Origin: Methanothrix sp.
Lineage (GTDB): Archaea > Halobacteriota > Methanosarcinia > Methanotrichales > Methanotrichaceae
DNA length: 18,624 bases
NCBI GenBank assembly: GCA_028679775.1
Contig: JAJRAX010000314.1
Coordinates: 1-18,624, forward strand
Direction: 5' to 3'
Shown here: piece after piece, positions 8,999-16,779 of the stretch
Layout: each line of letters starts with the position of its first letter
How positions within the stretch are numbered: the stretch's first letter is position 1
The notes under the pieces: model-generated
The model's database searches: none
Told to the model about the DNA's origin: nothing
The model's input: the letters and a program-made list of their open reading frames with translations, nothing else
Made by a program: the position numbers and the translations under genes

Positions 8999-10820
8999 AG
9001 GTTGGCGCAACTATGGGATTTAATTTTTTTGAAAAGGTTGTATTGAATTTACGGACAGATTTCCTCATATCGAAAAAGTACAATCTATGATTATCGCTTA
9101 CAATGGGATCTATTTTGAGAATTTTGCTTATATTAGTGATTACTTTAGTCCCCTTATCGGGATAGCCAAAGCTATCAATATAGATACCCTTAAAGCCCTC
9201 AAAGGATAAGGACTTAATTGTCTCCCCCAATGGCATGTTTGCCACCAGTCTGTACCGTAGGTCTCCCTCACGCCCTTTCATGGCTCCGTAGCTCCAACGT
9301 AGTTTATCCGAATGTAAATATCCTTTGAAATGCGAATATTCGGCCATTTCATTTACCGCAGGGTACTGTGGATATGCTGCATAAGGTAATTGAGCGATCA
9401 TCGCATTTTCCGGCATCATTGCTTCAATTTCTTTTATAAATCTATCGTCATTCATATATTCTTGCTTTATTGAGTCATAAGATGGTACCATTGAATTGGA
9501 GGTTTGGTCGAGCACACCGACTACAAGCAGTATGCCAGCAACAAAATAAACATATTTGTTAATATTGTGTAACTTTGAGATATAATTTAACACAACCAAA
9601 ATACAGAAAATCGAGAAAAATGCTATAAATATACTTATGCGATTTATTGACCTAAATTGTGATAGAAGAGAGTACGCAACTACTGAGCTTAGCCCTCCAA
9701 TAGTCGCAAATAATATAGCGAATAGATTTAAAGTACTTAATCCATTTAAGATAGCTAGGTCGTAATCTAACCTATCTAATATTCCGTAGCTTTTAAAAAA
9801 GATAAAAGCAATTAGAATGACGAATCCGAGGCTGGCAATAGCACCCAGAGAGGAAAATGAATTTTCATTGACTAAAGGTGCCGTACTACTATAGTATTGG
9901 GCGATCTTAGAAAAAAATGGTACCCTATGATCACTGATCGGCAACAGTAACTGAATTATCTTCATGCCATATATTTCAGTCTCAGCCGGGTGCCGAAGGC
10001 TAACACCTTCTGGATTAGGTCCATTCTGATAGTGATTAACAAGTATTGGTGTAAGACTTAATATTACTGTTCCTAACACAAATATTGTTAATATAAAAGA
10101 CACACATATCTGCTCTCTTCTCCATGATTTTACTGACGCGAGCACCCCCAGTAAAACGAGAAATAAACAAAAGATATATGAATAATATAAAAATGACAGG
10201 CCCGACAAAACGCAAATCGCCACACTTGCTAGCAGCTTACGATCCAATAATATCTGATCTAATGTAAATACTTCTTCAGATTTCAACAAAGCAAATTCAT
10301 TGAAATAAATCCATAAGAGGACAAGAACCATCAGCGGTATTATATAATATGATGACGCATTAAAATGAGCTACGCCCCTTAGAAAATGATAAGGCATTAA
10401 GGCAAAGAGGAGACTTCCAAGTACAGAATACGCATAATTGATGTTAAATTGCCTAAAAGCAATGATACAAGTCAATGCAGTCAGCGGATATGTTAATAAA
10501 TAGTATATATTTTCTACAAAAATAGGATTAGACGAAAAGAATGAGATACACTTTAAGCCTATGCAATCTAAAATATTAAACGAAGGGTAGTCGAAATTTT
10601 CGAGCACGTAGGGTGCGCCGAGATTACTGTTATGCCAAACCCACCCATTTTCTATTATTGTTTTAGTTAAAGCATAAAAGTATAAAGAATCTCCCCCATA
10701 ATTAAACGGTATGTAAAGATCTGCAATATACAATTTCAAAAACCAGATGAGTACTCCGATGCATAATATCATTGGAACAATGTACTCTATTAACTTTAAA
10801 CCATGGCTAAATCGACCCAT
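8643..10820 (-). CDS. GT-C-like polytopic membrane protein with C-terminal beta module
   Basis: A polytopic membrane protein with about ten or more hydrophobic segments up to about residue 450, then a soluble extracytoplasmic part. The first external loop has GGDSLYFYALTKTI, with an acidic residue where GT-C glycosyltransferases keep a catalytic or metal-binding Asp. It therefore probably uses a lipid-linked sugar outside the membrane, or is a related sugar-modifying protein. The last 117 residues form a separate module (GFYGIESW to SIAVQNVTVA) also found at the end of the GT-C-like gene at 11568-13325. I choose the ATG at 10820 because AAAGGTG stands eight bases before it; an in-frame ATG at 10838 overlaps the stop of the preceding GT2 gene (TAATG) and is the alternative. 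The membrane part is AT-rich and the module is GC-rich, hinting at a composite origin. Confidence 0.75.
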   Translation of the reverse strand: MGRFSHGLKLIEYIVPMILCIGVLIWFLKLYIADLYIPFNYGGDSLYFYALTKTIIENGWVWHNSNLGAPYVLENFDYPSFNILDCIGLKCISFFSSNPIFVENIYYLLTYPLTALTCIIAFRQFNINYAYSVLGSLLFALMPYHFLRGVAHFNASSYYIIPLMVLVLLWIYFNEFALLKSEEVFTLDQILLDRKLLASVAICVLSGLSFLYYSYIFCLFLVLLGVLASVKSWRREQICVSFILTIFVLGTVILSLTPILVNHYQNGPNPEGVSLRHPAETEIYGMKIIQLLLPISDHRVPFFSKIAQYYSSTAPLVNENSFSSLGAIASLGFVILIAFIFFKSYGILDRLDYDLAILNGLSTLNLFAILFATIGGLSSVVAYSLLSQFRSINRISIFIAFFSIFCILVVLNYISKLHNINKYVYFVAGILLVVGVLDQTSNSMVPSYDSIKQEYMNDDRFIKEIEAMMPENAMIAQLPYAAYPQYPAVNEMAEYSHFKGYLHSDKLRWSYGAMKGREGDLRYRLVANMPLGETIKSLSFEGFKGIYIDSFGYPDKGTKVITNISKILKIDPIVSDNHRLYFFDMRKSVRKFNTTFSKKLNPIVAPTSGFYGIESWSGVSTSWMQSDATLAVFSPDNCTAKLSLHALSFYRPRTIEIYVGDELAGHVPVPSTGFTNVTAHVRLADGTNTVHMHVPEGCERPCDIKVLKNSDSRCLSIAVQNVTVA

Positions 10821-10837
10821 CGTGCAAACACCTTTCA

Positions 10838-11539
10838 TTAATTGAATCTTATCCTTAACAGAGAGATCAACATCTCCATCGAATAGGATAATTTAAATTT
10901 TGAACCCTCGGAATGCTTCCATGTTATCGGATGTTCTAGAACAATATACCCCTTCATTCTCAATCTCCAGAGAAGCTCGACATCTATCTCGAATCCCGTG
11001 GTTCTTATTTCATCCAGGACATCATGGATTGCATATTTTTTGAAGACTTTTGCACCACATTGAGTGTCTGTGAAGGGCAAATCAAAGATGATCCTAACAA
11101 ATATATTAAAACCTTTGCTCACTAATCTTCTGTTAAGTGATTGCATTTTTAGGATTTTCGATTCTTTCAATCTTCTTGAGGCAATAACTCCATCAACATT
11201 ATGCAAAGCCTGGAACAATTTTTTCAAATCAGTAGTACTGACAGACTCGTCTGCATCAATAAAACCTATCTCTTGTCCATGTGCCGCCCTAAATCCCTGA
11301 ATTAAAGCTCCTCCCTTGCCCAAACGATGGTTAAAACTAAGGACTAAAATATTTGGATATTTGAGTGAGAGGTCTGTTACAATAATTCTCGAATTATCCT
11401 GGCCGTCGCATACTACTATAATCTCTTGACCCGGAAAATCATTTACTAGGTTCAAGACCACCTGTTTTATTCTTGATTCTTCATTATACGCAGGAATTAT
11501 AATCGATTTGCTGAGCACACAATTTAGTTCATCTACCAT
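10838..11539 (-). CDS. GT2 dolichol-phosphate-type glycosyltransferase, soluble
   Basis: A 233-residue GT-A enzyme of family GT2, close to dolichyl-phosphate mannose or glucose synthases (DPM1/AglJ-like). It would transfer a sugar from a nucleotide donor to polyprenyl phosphate at the cytoplasmic face. Visible motifs are SIIIPAYNEE (12-21), VVCDGQDNS (42-50), the DXD metal site FIDADE (93-98), TQCGAKVFKK, and TGFEIDVELLWR before the C-terminal acceptor region. There are no membrane helices after the catalytic domain. A GGTGAGG sequence 7-10 bases upstream supports the ATG at 11539. Its stop overlaps an in-frame ATG of the next gene by one base. It lies 28 bp after the GT-C-like gene at 11568-13325, and the three probably form one unit: donor synthesis, then extracytoplasmic transfer. 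The exact sugar cannot be told. Confidence 0.85.
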   Translation of the reverse strand: MVDELNCVLSKSIIIPAYNEESRIKQVVLNLVNDFPGQEIIVVCDGQDNSRIIVTDLSLKYPNILVLSFNHRLGKGGALIQGFRAAHGQEIGFIDADESVSTTDLKKLFQALHNVDGVIASRRLKESKILKMQSLNRRLVSKGFNIFVRIIFDLPFTDTQCGAKVFKKYAIHDVLDEIRTTGFEIDVELLWRLRMKGYIVLEHPITWKHSEGSKFKLSYSMEMLISLLRIRFN

Positions 11540-11567
11540 CTATAAGCCTCACCACATAACGAATCGT

Positions 11568-11921
11568 TCAAGCGGCAGTGACGTTCTGCACTGCGATGCT
11601 TAGACATCTGGAATCAGAGTTGTTCATCTCATTTATATCACACGGACGCTCGCAACCCTCAGGCACGTGCAGGCGTACGGTATTTGTGCCATTGGCGAGG
11701 TGAATAGGCGCAGTCACATTAATGAAACTTGTCGGGATGGCCACGTCTGCCGCAAGCTCATCTTTTGCATATATTTGCAGAGAGCGCGGACGGTAGAAGC
11801 TCAGAGCCCGCAGGCTCAGATTAGCGGCGCGGTTATCTGGCGAATAGATTATGAGCATGGAGTCGGAGGGCATCCAGCGGGAGGGCACGCCATCCCATAA
11901 CTCTAGTCCAAACCACCCCTT
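11568..11921 (-). repeat. C-terminal module, copy B
   Basis: This is the partner of the segment at 8643-8998. The two proteins are identical over VPEGCERPCDI and NSDSRCLSIAVQNVT and similar over the full module, while their membrane cores are quite different. Local G+C is 31 of 60 at 11701-11760 against 15 of 60 at 12181-12240 in the same gene. Confidence 0.8.
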
Positions 11922-13325
11922 TGCCGGAAAAATTTCATAGGGTGACGCATCCTTTTGATGCGCAAGGGTCATTATATCGTTCAAATTTTTTAAGCAGTAT
12001 TCCGGTGAAACCATTCCCGCGCTAAATGTCCTCTCGATTTGCGTGTCTCTCCAATCCCATTGCTTTTCAGTCTTATTTGAGTCCGCATCCCAGCCTCCGT
12101 TCGGGTAATAGAAGGCACCAACAAACTGCACAAAAACCGACCAAATCAGCAGCAAAGAAATGACGCCAATTATAAATAAATTTTTCTTGCATTTAGTATT
12201 TAAATTAATATCTTTTACGAACAATCCAGATAAGATTGCCAAACTGGGTAGCATTCCAGTCAAGAGTCGAGGACCATAGCATCCGCCTCCCCACCAGGAA
12301 ATCCATGTACTGTACGCAAAAAGCAGGACCAAGCAGGAAGGCCCCATAATCAACAAAAATTTTTTAATTCGTTTGTTCGATATTCGCGGAACCTTAAGGT
12401 ATCCCAAGATTGAAATTAAGATAATTGGTGAATAGATAAATAAACCTCTGCTTGGACTTATTAGCAATCCGAGCAGTCGGTAGATCATATCTGGACTTAA
12501 ATCAAATTCATCAAAAAAGGCGGAATAGCCTCCGAAAAGACTTCCAAAAAAATAGAGATTATAGATCAGAAATGGGAAGCCAGATAAAAAGACAAAAATA
12601 GCATAATAGAAAATTTTTTCGACCTTTATTGATATTATGTAACATATGACGGGGATTAAGAGGATACTATCAATCTGCCTATTAAATACAAACAAACCTG
12701 ATAATATGCCCAAAAATACGATTAATTTATTGGAACTCTCTCTTTCATTTTTTAAGACTAAGAAGATTGATGTTGATAGAAAGAGTTCGACCAATCCCTG
12801 TTGCCAGAGTGCTTGACTGCTTGTTGCCCATGTATTGGTCGCAAATGCATAGATTAGTGCGACAATCGTTGCAGTCTTTTTGTTTGTTAATTCTTTCAGC
12901 GACAGATAAACGAATATGACCGAGATAGACGCTATCAGCGAGGCGGACAATTTCTCCATGAGCGAGACGGCCATTGCAAAGCCCGGCTGGAACATATCGA
13001 GGGGAATATTGTTTGATTTTAAATATATATATGGCACTATGTAAAGTATTGTGATTAATGATGGGATAACGATTGGATAGATGGATAGATAATGGCCGTT
13101 TATATCTCTACAAAACCATACCGGATTAAATTCAGACGTAAAATAACAATAAAATTTATCAAGATAAAGATTATGGTATTCTAATAAGTTGAAGGGCAAC
13201 AACGAAGCTGGAACCGTGTCCCCGGATCCGATCCTCCTGCAATTTATATTGTAAATTAAATAAACTAAGCTAAACAGAAATACATTATCATTTCTAGTTA
13301 TAAAATCAACTAGCATTTTTCTCAT
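11568..13325 (-). CDS. GT-C-like polytopic membrane protein with shared C-terminal module
   Basis: A membrane protein of about 585 residues with roughly ten hydrophobic segments, then an extracytoplasmic C-terminal domain. The N-terminal loop has RRIGSGDTVPASLLPF, an acidic signature seen in large GT-C/PMT-like families. A further loop has WISWWGGGCYGPRLL. This suggests a glycosyltransferase using a lipid-linked sugar outside the cell, but no biochemical assignment is possible. The last 116 residues (GWFGLELW to SIAVQNVTAA) are the module shared with the GT-C-like protein at 8643-10820. Three in-frame ATGs are near the start. I prefer 13325 because GGGTGA lies four to five bases upstream; 13343 has no such site. 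The gene is strongly AT-rich except for the module. TnpB lies just upstream and may have separated this gene from the GT2 gene at 14705-15601. Confidence 0.75.
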   Translation of the reverse strand: MRKMLVDFITRNDNVFLFSLVYLIYNINCRRIGSGDTVPASLLPFNLLEYHNLYLDKFYCYFTSEFNPVWFCRDINGHYLSIYPIVIPSLITILYIVPYIYLKSNNIPLDMFQPGFAMAVSLMEKLSASLIASISVIFVYLSLKELTNKKTATIVALIYAFATNTWATSSQALWQQGLVELFLSTSIFLVLKNERESSNKLIVFLGILSGLFVFNRQIDSILLIPVICYIISIKVEKIFYYAIFVFLSGFPFLIYNLYFFGSLFGGYSAFFDEFDLSPDMIYRLLGLLISPSRGLFIYSPIILISILGYLKVPRISNKRIKKFLLIMGPSCLVLLFAYSTWISWWGGGCYGPRLLTGMLPSLAILSGLFVKDINLNTKCKKNLFIIGVISLLLIWSVFVQFVGAFYYPNGGWDADSNKTEKQWDWRDTQIERTFSAGMVSPEYCLKNLNDIMTLAHQKDASPYEIFPAKGWFGLELWDGVPSRWMPSDSMLIIYSPDNRAANLSLRALSFYRPRSLQIYAKDELAADVAIPTSFINVTAPIHLANGTNTVRLHVPEGCERPCDINEMNNSDSRCLSIAVQNVTAA

Positions 13326-13380
13326 TCTGTCACCCATACACATGTTATCTAAGATATTATTATCAATTCAATGATTAGCG

Positions 13381-13500
13381 GCAAACTACCCAACCCCGAA
13401 AGGGCATGGGCATTCTATCGCTCCGAAAGAACAGCCTTGATAATGGAGATAATGGACAATCCTTTTCGAGCCTCAAGGCCGGTCTACATAGCGGCCCAAG
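13381..13500 (-). ncRNA. candidate omega (re) RNA at the tnpB 3' end
   Basis: TnpB nucleases are generally guided by an RNA made from the 3' part of tnpB and the right end of the element, with the guide taken from the flanking DNA. The span here is chosen by position only. It contains the tnpB stop (13473-13475), about 90 bases of non-coding sequence and a small hairpin near 13395-13404. If the element ends there, the guide would be read from the sequence just below about 13385 on the plus strand. I did not derive a full fold. Confidence 0.3.
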
Positions 13501-14588
13501 AAATCAATATTCTGAGCACCATTCAAATCAGCATCAACAGACCAACCACACGCAGGACACTTGAAACTCTTGCCATGCCTGTTTCTATGCTCACCACAAA
13601 CATGGCATGTCTGGCTGGTATAAGCAGGATCGACCAAGACCCGAAAAATACCAGCTTGCAGAGCCTTGTAGGTCCCGAAATCCTTGAGCTGATAGAAGGC
13701 CCAACCATTGACCTGAGGTCTCTGGTTCTTTCTAGCCTTCTGGCTTACTCCTTCTCTAATTCCGGCCAGATCTTCCAGAGCAAGCCTAGCAGGGATCTCA
13801 TGAGCTCTGGTTACAATTGCTTTGCTGATTTCATGGTTAATTTGCCTTTGATATCTGCTTTCCTTGCCTGATAGTCGTTGCTGAAGTTCTCTGCATCTTT
13901 TGCGAGAGCTTCTTGTACCTTTCACGGATTTTTGCTGAAGAACAGCTCTCATCGATTGATAGTGTCTCTTAATCTTCTTGATGGTCTCTCCGCCGAACTT
14001 CTGACCTTCAGAAGTCACGGCCATATCTGTTACGCCAAGATCGACGTCAAGAACCTTGTCGGTCTGGATTTCGTTGGGTGCATTGCTCTTGACCTGGATG
14101 TTGATGTAGTATTCATGTCCGTTCTTGCAGAGCATGGCGCTGGTTGGTTTAGCCCCTCTGAGCTTGTCGCTCGGATATGCTCCGAGAACCTGCTTGATTC
14201 GTTGCCTTGACCTGGAAAGAGTCACGCTAACATCTTTATCTTTCTCTCTGAATGCAAAGATCGGAGCATCATAATCAATACTAAGTGGCTCAAAATTCTT
14301 GTCGGTAGAATGATCTATCGTGGCCATCTTGCGGTTAGCTGCAACACGATTGATAGCTCTAATTACTAGATTGGCAGAAAGACCGAACTTTGCCCTAACA
14401 TCTTGGTAGACAAGACTCTGGATACGAACATTGTTTCTGAGTTTTGCAGGTGTGTCTTGGTCAATCCAATTGCAGGCATCCTCAAAGGTTTTGAGAGTAT
14501 TTTCTCTATCTTCCGCCCGGGAGTACGTTGGACTCATCTTGCATTGGACTGGTAACACCTGCACAGTCATCCGTAGGTAGTATATCAC
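13473..14588 (-). CDS. tnpB: TnpB RNA-guided nuclease, IS605 OrfB family
   Basis: A 371-residue TnpB with every recognisable key residue present. The RuvC acidic residues are D183 (in DVDLGV), E272 (in ALEDLAG) and D354 (in DADLNGAQNI). The zinc finger is C328, C331, C344 and C347 (CHVCG and CPACG). Length is in the normal range and I see no frameshift, so it may be active. The family makes RNA-guided DNA breaks that help the element persist. The longest frame starts with GTG at 14588; ATG 14570 (MTVQVLPV) is an equally good start and looks more like other TnpB N-termini. No tnpA is in the window. It lies in the middle of the glycosylation cluster and shares its orientation. Confidence 0.92.
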   Translation of the reverse strand: MIYYLRMTVQVLPVQCKMSPTYSRAEDRENTLKTFEDACNWIDQDTPAKLRNNVRIQSLVYQDVRAKFGLSANLVIRAINRVAANRKMATIDHSTDKNFEPLSIDYDAPIFAFREKDKDVSVTLSRSRQRIKQVLGAYPSDKLRGAKPTSAMLCKNGHEYYINIQVKSNAPNEIQTDKVLDVDLGVTDMAVTSEGQKFGGETIKKIKRHYQSMRAVLQQKSVKGTRSSRKRCRELQQRLSGKESRYQRQINHEISKAIVTRAHEIPARLALEDLAGIREGVSQKARKNQRPQVNGWAFYQLKDFGTYKALQAGIFRVLVDPAYTSQTCHVCGEHRNRHGKSFKCPACGWSVDADLNGAQNIDFLGRYVDRP

Positions 14589-14597
14589 TTACGTGAT
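14584..14597. repeat. stem-loop at the putative left end of the TnpB element
   Basis: ATCAC and GTGAT form a 5-bp stem with a four-base loop directly upstream of the tnpB start. Elements of this group carry subterminal hairpins recognised by TnpA, so this may mark the left end. The stem is short and could be chance. Confidence 0.35.
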
Positions 14598-14704
14598 TTA
14601 AACGTTATGATGGGAAGGGCTTTGCACCTAAAGTCCATTCTATACCCAGATTTGAGCGCTATCTCGGAAGAGTTGCGCCTAAGACGGATGCGGATGGCGT
14701 TCTA

Positions 14705-15601
14705 TCATCTAACCAGACGCTCCTCAATTCTGTCCAGCTTTTTTGTGAGGAAGTCTACAATTAGCCCCAGCGAGATCAACTGAATACCGACAAGTATGAG
14801 AAATGCAGTGAATAGGGGGTAATACTCATGAGATATTACGCCGAACTGGACCTTTTCATAGATAGATATCAAACCAGTTACCAGGCCGATGGCAATGAAG
14901 ATCAAAGATGGCAGAAGCACCATCTTGGAGAGCAGAGACGTCTCATAGTATGCCACAGATAATAGGGCCGTCAGCATCTTTGCCCCATCCTTAATTGGAT
15001 TGAGCTTGGACTTGCCAACTCGCTCTCGATATTCAATAGGTATCTCGACAATCTTGTAGCCAAGCTTCGCAGCCCGGACCGTCATCTTTGTTTCGAACTC
15101 AAGGCCCTTAGCCTTGACATCCAATTTGTCAAACATATCTCGTTTAAGGGCCCGCAGCCCGGTCTGGCTGTCTCTGATTCTCAAGCAACTTATGTAGGTC
15201 GCGAGAAAAGAGAAGATGTTATTTCCTAGCCTATTAAGTGTAGGTATATTATCTCTGCTCTGCAGCCTCGCGCCCAGCACTAGGTCTGCACCATTCTCGA
15301 TCGACTTGATTAGGTCCGGAACATACCTGGCAGGATAAGTGCAATCCGCGTCTGCGAATATGATTATATCCCAACTTGCATGTTTTACGCCAGTCCTGAT
15401 TGCAGCCGCCTTTCCCAGATTGATCTCATGCCTAAAAAGCTTCACTTTTTCGTTCACGCATTTTTGGCCCACCTCGAAGGTGCCATCGGTGGAACCGTCA
15501 TCTACGACAATGATCTCGTCCACCCACTCAAGGTATTCCTTCACTACTCGTGGCAGACCCTTTTCTTCATTATAGGCAGGAATTATGAGTGATATATTCA
15601 T
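14705..15601 (-). CDS. GT2 polyprenyl-phosphate glycosyltransferase with two membrane helices
   Basis: A 298-residue dolichol-phosphate sugar synthase-like enzyme. The catalytic domain has SLIIPAYNEE (4-13), VVDDGSTDGT (32-41), NLGKAAAIRTG (61-71) and the metal site FADADCTYP (82-90), followed by SQTGLRALKR and KGLEFETKM. Two hydrophobic segments at about 229-250 and 263-288 anchor it in the membrane, as in archaeal AglJ/DPM-like proteins. It would charge polyprenyl phosphate with a sugar, the first step of N-glycan or related assembly. GGGGAG sits about four bases before the ATG. It lies 116 bp before tnpB and 131 bp after the secreted-protein gene, so it may have its own promoter. Donor sugar unknown. 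Confidence 0.88.
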   Translation of the reverse strand: MNISLIIPAYNEEKGLPRVVKEYLEWVDEIIVVDDGSTDGTFEVGQKCVNEKVKLFRHEINLGKAAAIRTGVKHASWDIIIFADADCTYPARYVPDLIKSIENGADLVLGARLQSRDNIPTLNRLGNNIFSFLATYISCLRIRDSQTGLRALKRDMFDKLDVKAKGLEFETKMTVRAAKLGYKIVEIPIEYRERVGKSKLNPIKDGAKMLTALLSVAYYETSLLSKMVLLPSLIFIAIGLVTGLISIYEKVQFGVISHEYYPLFTAFLILVGIQLISLGLIVDFLTKKLDRIEERLVR

Positions 15602-15684
15602 CTTCTCCCCTGGTGTGCATGGGTAGCGGATACCCAGGTCTTGGCCATAACTGATCGTTCTTTCTCATTTGCGAATTGCATCCA

Positions 15685-15704
15685 CCCCGCCCCAAAGGGC
15701 GGGG
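15685..15704. repeat. 8-bp GC-only stem-loop between genes
   Basis: CCCCGCCC (15685-15692) pairs perfectly with GGGCGGGG (15697-15704) over a CAAA loop. It lies between the stop of the secreted-protein gene and the start of the GT2 gene. No T-tract follows on the minus strand, so it is not a standard terminator. It may be an mRNA-stabilising structure or a relic of an IS200/IS605-type end, where similar GC hairpins occur. Confidence 0.5.
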
Positions 15705-15732
15705 CATCGAACTGAAACTTCTGGTCCGTGAG

Positions 15733-16434
15733 TTATCGTCCTGCGACCCTCATGAGCCAGTTTATCGGAAGTGTCTGGTTGTTTTTCATTGGCAATCTGT
15801 ATGAGTAAAGCCTGCCCGCAACCTTATCGAAGAGATAGGAGTCTCCTGTCGCGTTCTGAATCTCTGCAGCAAGACCAAGGGACCTATAGCCGTAGAAGCA
15901 AACGAAGAAATCCCCACTCACGAGTATGTCGGGCACCTCTACACCTGTCATTCTGATCCCTTGGCTACTGGTAAAGTACGGCAGCTGAGTATCTGCAAAG
16001 TGATATATCAGCCTCAAATTGGCATCGCGAATCTCAATCGCGAAGGGCAACGGCTTCGGAGACTTTTTGCTGCTCGCGTTCCAACCATCAGTGGCCATTA
16101 TCAATATGCTCTCAAGCTTCCAGCCTGACTTTGGAGCAGTAAACTTTACGGCCTGCGCTGACCCGTAGGTGGGTGAAACAGCAAAGGTGATATTCATTAT
16201 AGAGATGTTTATCCCGCTATCTTGCTTCAATATGGTAATATTTTCTTGCTGTACTGGCGTATGAGTAGTGACAGAGTTCGCTGGTTGTTTTGTGGCAGGA
16301 GCATTGAGAACTGATTCAGATTGTTTAAGCTGATTTAGACCTAATGAGGTCCCCGATTGCGGATTAGCAGCAAAGCCACTGAAACTAAGGGTTGCACAAC
16401 ATAGTAGCGCTATTATCATGATAAATCTCTTCAA
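15733..16434 (-). CDS. secreted protein, methanogen-type, TTG start
   Basis: Exported protein of unknown function. From the TTG at 16434 it begins MKRFIMIIALLCC and runs into a classic signal sequence ending near GFAA. A Gln/Ser/Thr-rich linker follows, then a beta-rich domain with GWKLESILIMATDGWN, GDFFVCFYGYRS and NATGDSYLFD, and a C-terminus WLMRVAGR. I recall similar secreted domains from methanogens but cannot name a function. The frame is open to 16488, but I choose 16434. GGGTGATC (16437-16444), a near-perfect match to the anti-16S sequence, lies at ideal distance, and a TATATATG box (16465-16472) overlaps the upstream codons. The longer version would have to be translated from within its own promoter. 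It may be a glycosylated surface protein. Confidence 0.7.
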   Translation of the reverse strand: MKRFIMIIALLCCATLSFSGFAANPQSGTSLGLNQLKQSESVLNAPATKQPANSVTTHTPVQQENITILKQDSGINISIMNITFAVSPTYGSAQAVKFTAPKSGWKLESILIMATDGWNASSKKSPKPLPFAIEIRDANLRLIYHFADTQLPYFTSSQGIRMTGVEVPDILVSGDFFVCFYGYRSLGLAAEIQNATGDSYLFDKVAGRLYSYRLPMKNNQTLPINWLMRVAGR

Positions 16435-16464
16435 TTGATCACCCAATAGTAATTGAAGCGCATT

Positions 16465-16472
16465 CATATATA
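16465..16472 (-). promoter_or_regulatory. TATA box for the secreted-protein gene
   Basis: TATATATG on the minus strand lies 31-38 bases before the TTG start. Initiation about 25 bases downstream would begin close to 16444, just at the ribosome site GGGTGATC, giving a very short leader. This supports the TTG start. Confidence 0.5.
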
Positions 16473-16611
16473 GATGATGCGAGACCAAAACCCATCAATG
16501 TCTAGACTGGGGGAAAAAATTCATGGGTTTTCGGTAATGCGAAATTCAGTCAACCTGAACATGCAAAAAAGATAAAAATAATAAAGATAACAATACTATG
16601 ATATCAATCCA

Positions 16612-16639
16612 TATTTAATATATATATATATATTAAATA
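16612..16639. repeat. 28-bp perfect AT palindrome
   Basis: The sequence from 16612 to 16639 reads the same on both strands; the flanks are TATTTAATA/TATTAAATA around alternating TA. It lies in the 345-bp gap between the SMR-like gene and the TTG of the secreted-protein gene. It could be a cruciform, a protein-binding site or simple (TA)n slippage. Confidence 0.7.
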
Positions 16640-16669
16640 CACATCCATGGATTCTGGTCGTGTGTGATG

Positions 16670-16759
16670 GCTACTGAAAATCATCACGAGAATCAAATGC
16701 ATTGGATTCATTTCGGCAGTATGCATCCATTGCGTCATTTGTTAGCGCTTTTCAGTAGC
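16670..16759. repeat. 90-bp imperfect palindrome
   Basis: The ends are exact 11-bp inverted repeats: GCTACTGAAAA at 16670-16680 and TTTTCAGTAGC at 16749-16759. The interior also pairs in part: CAAATGCATTGGATTCA on the left against the complement of TGCATCCATTGCGTCATTTG on the right, with a small gap. The whole can fold into one long hairpin just downstream of the SMR-like gene. It may be a small palindromic element, a MITE or a structured 3' end. Confidence 0.6.
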
Positions 16760-16779
16760 TCACGTACGCGACCTGGATT

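Larger units (their letters stand above)
13380..14605 (-). mobile_element. IS200/IS605-group (IS1341-type) element, TnpB only
   Basis: An insertion carrying tnpB but no tnpA. The ends are estimates because such elements lack terminal inverted repeats. The left end probably lies near the stem-loop at 14584-14597. The right end is probably near 13380-13405, where CCC/GGG closes a GAAA loop (13395-13404, plus strand). The element sits between two glycosyltransferase genes in the same orientation. Without TnpA it would need one supplied in trans to move. Confidence 0.6.

Noticed and set aside
13371..13871. 166-codon plus-strand frame
   Set aside because: Antisense to tnpB over its conserved catalytic and zinc-finger part; no ribosome site.
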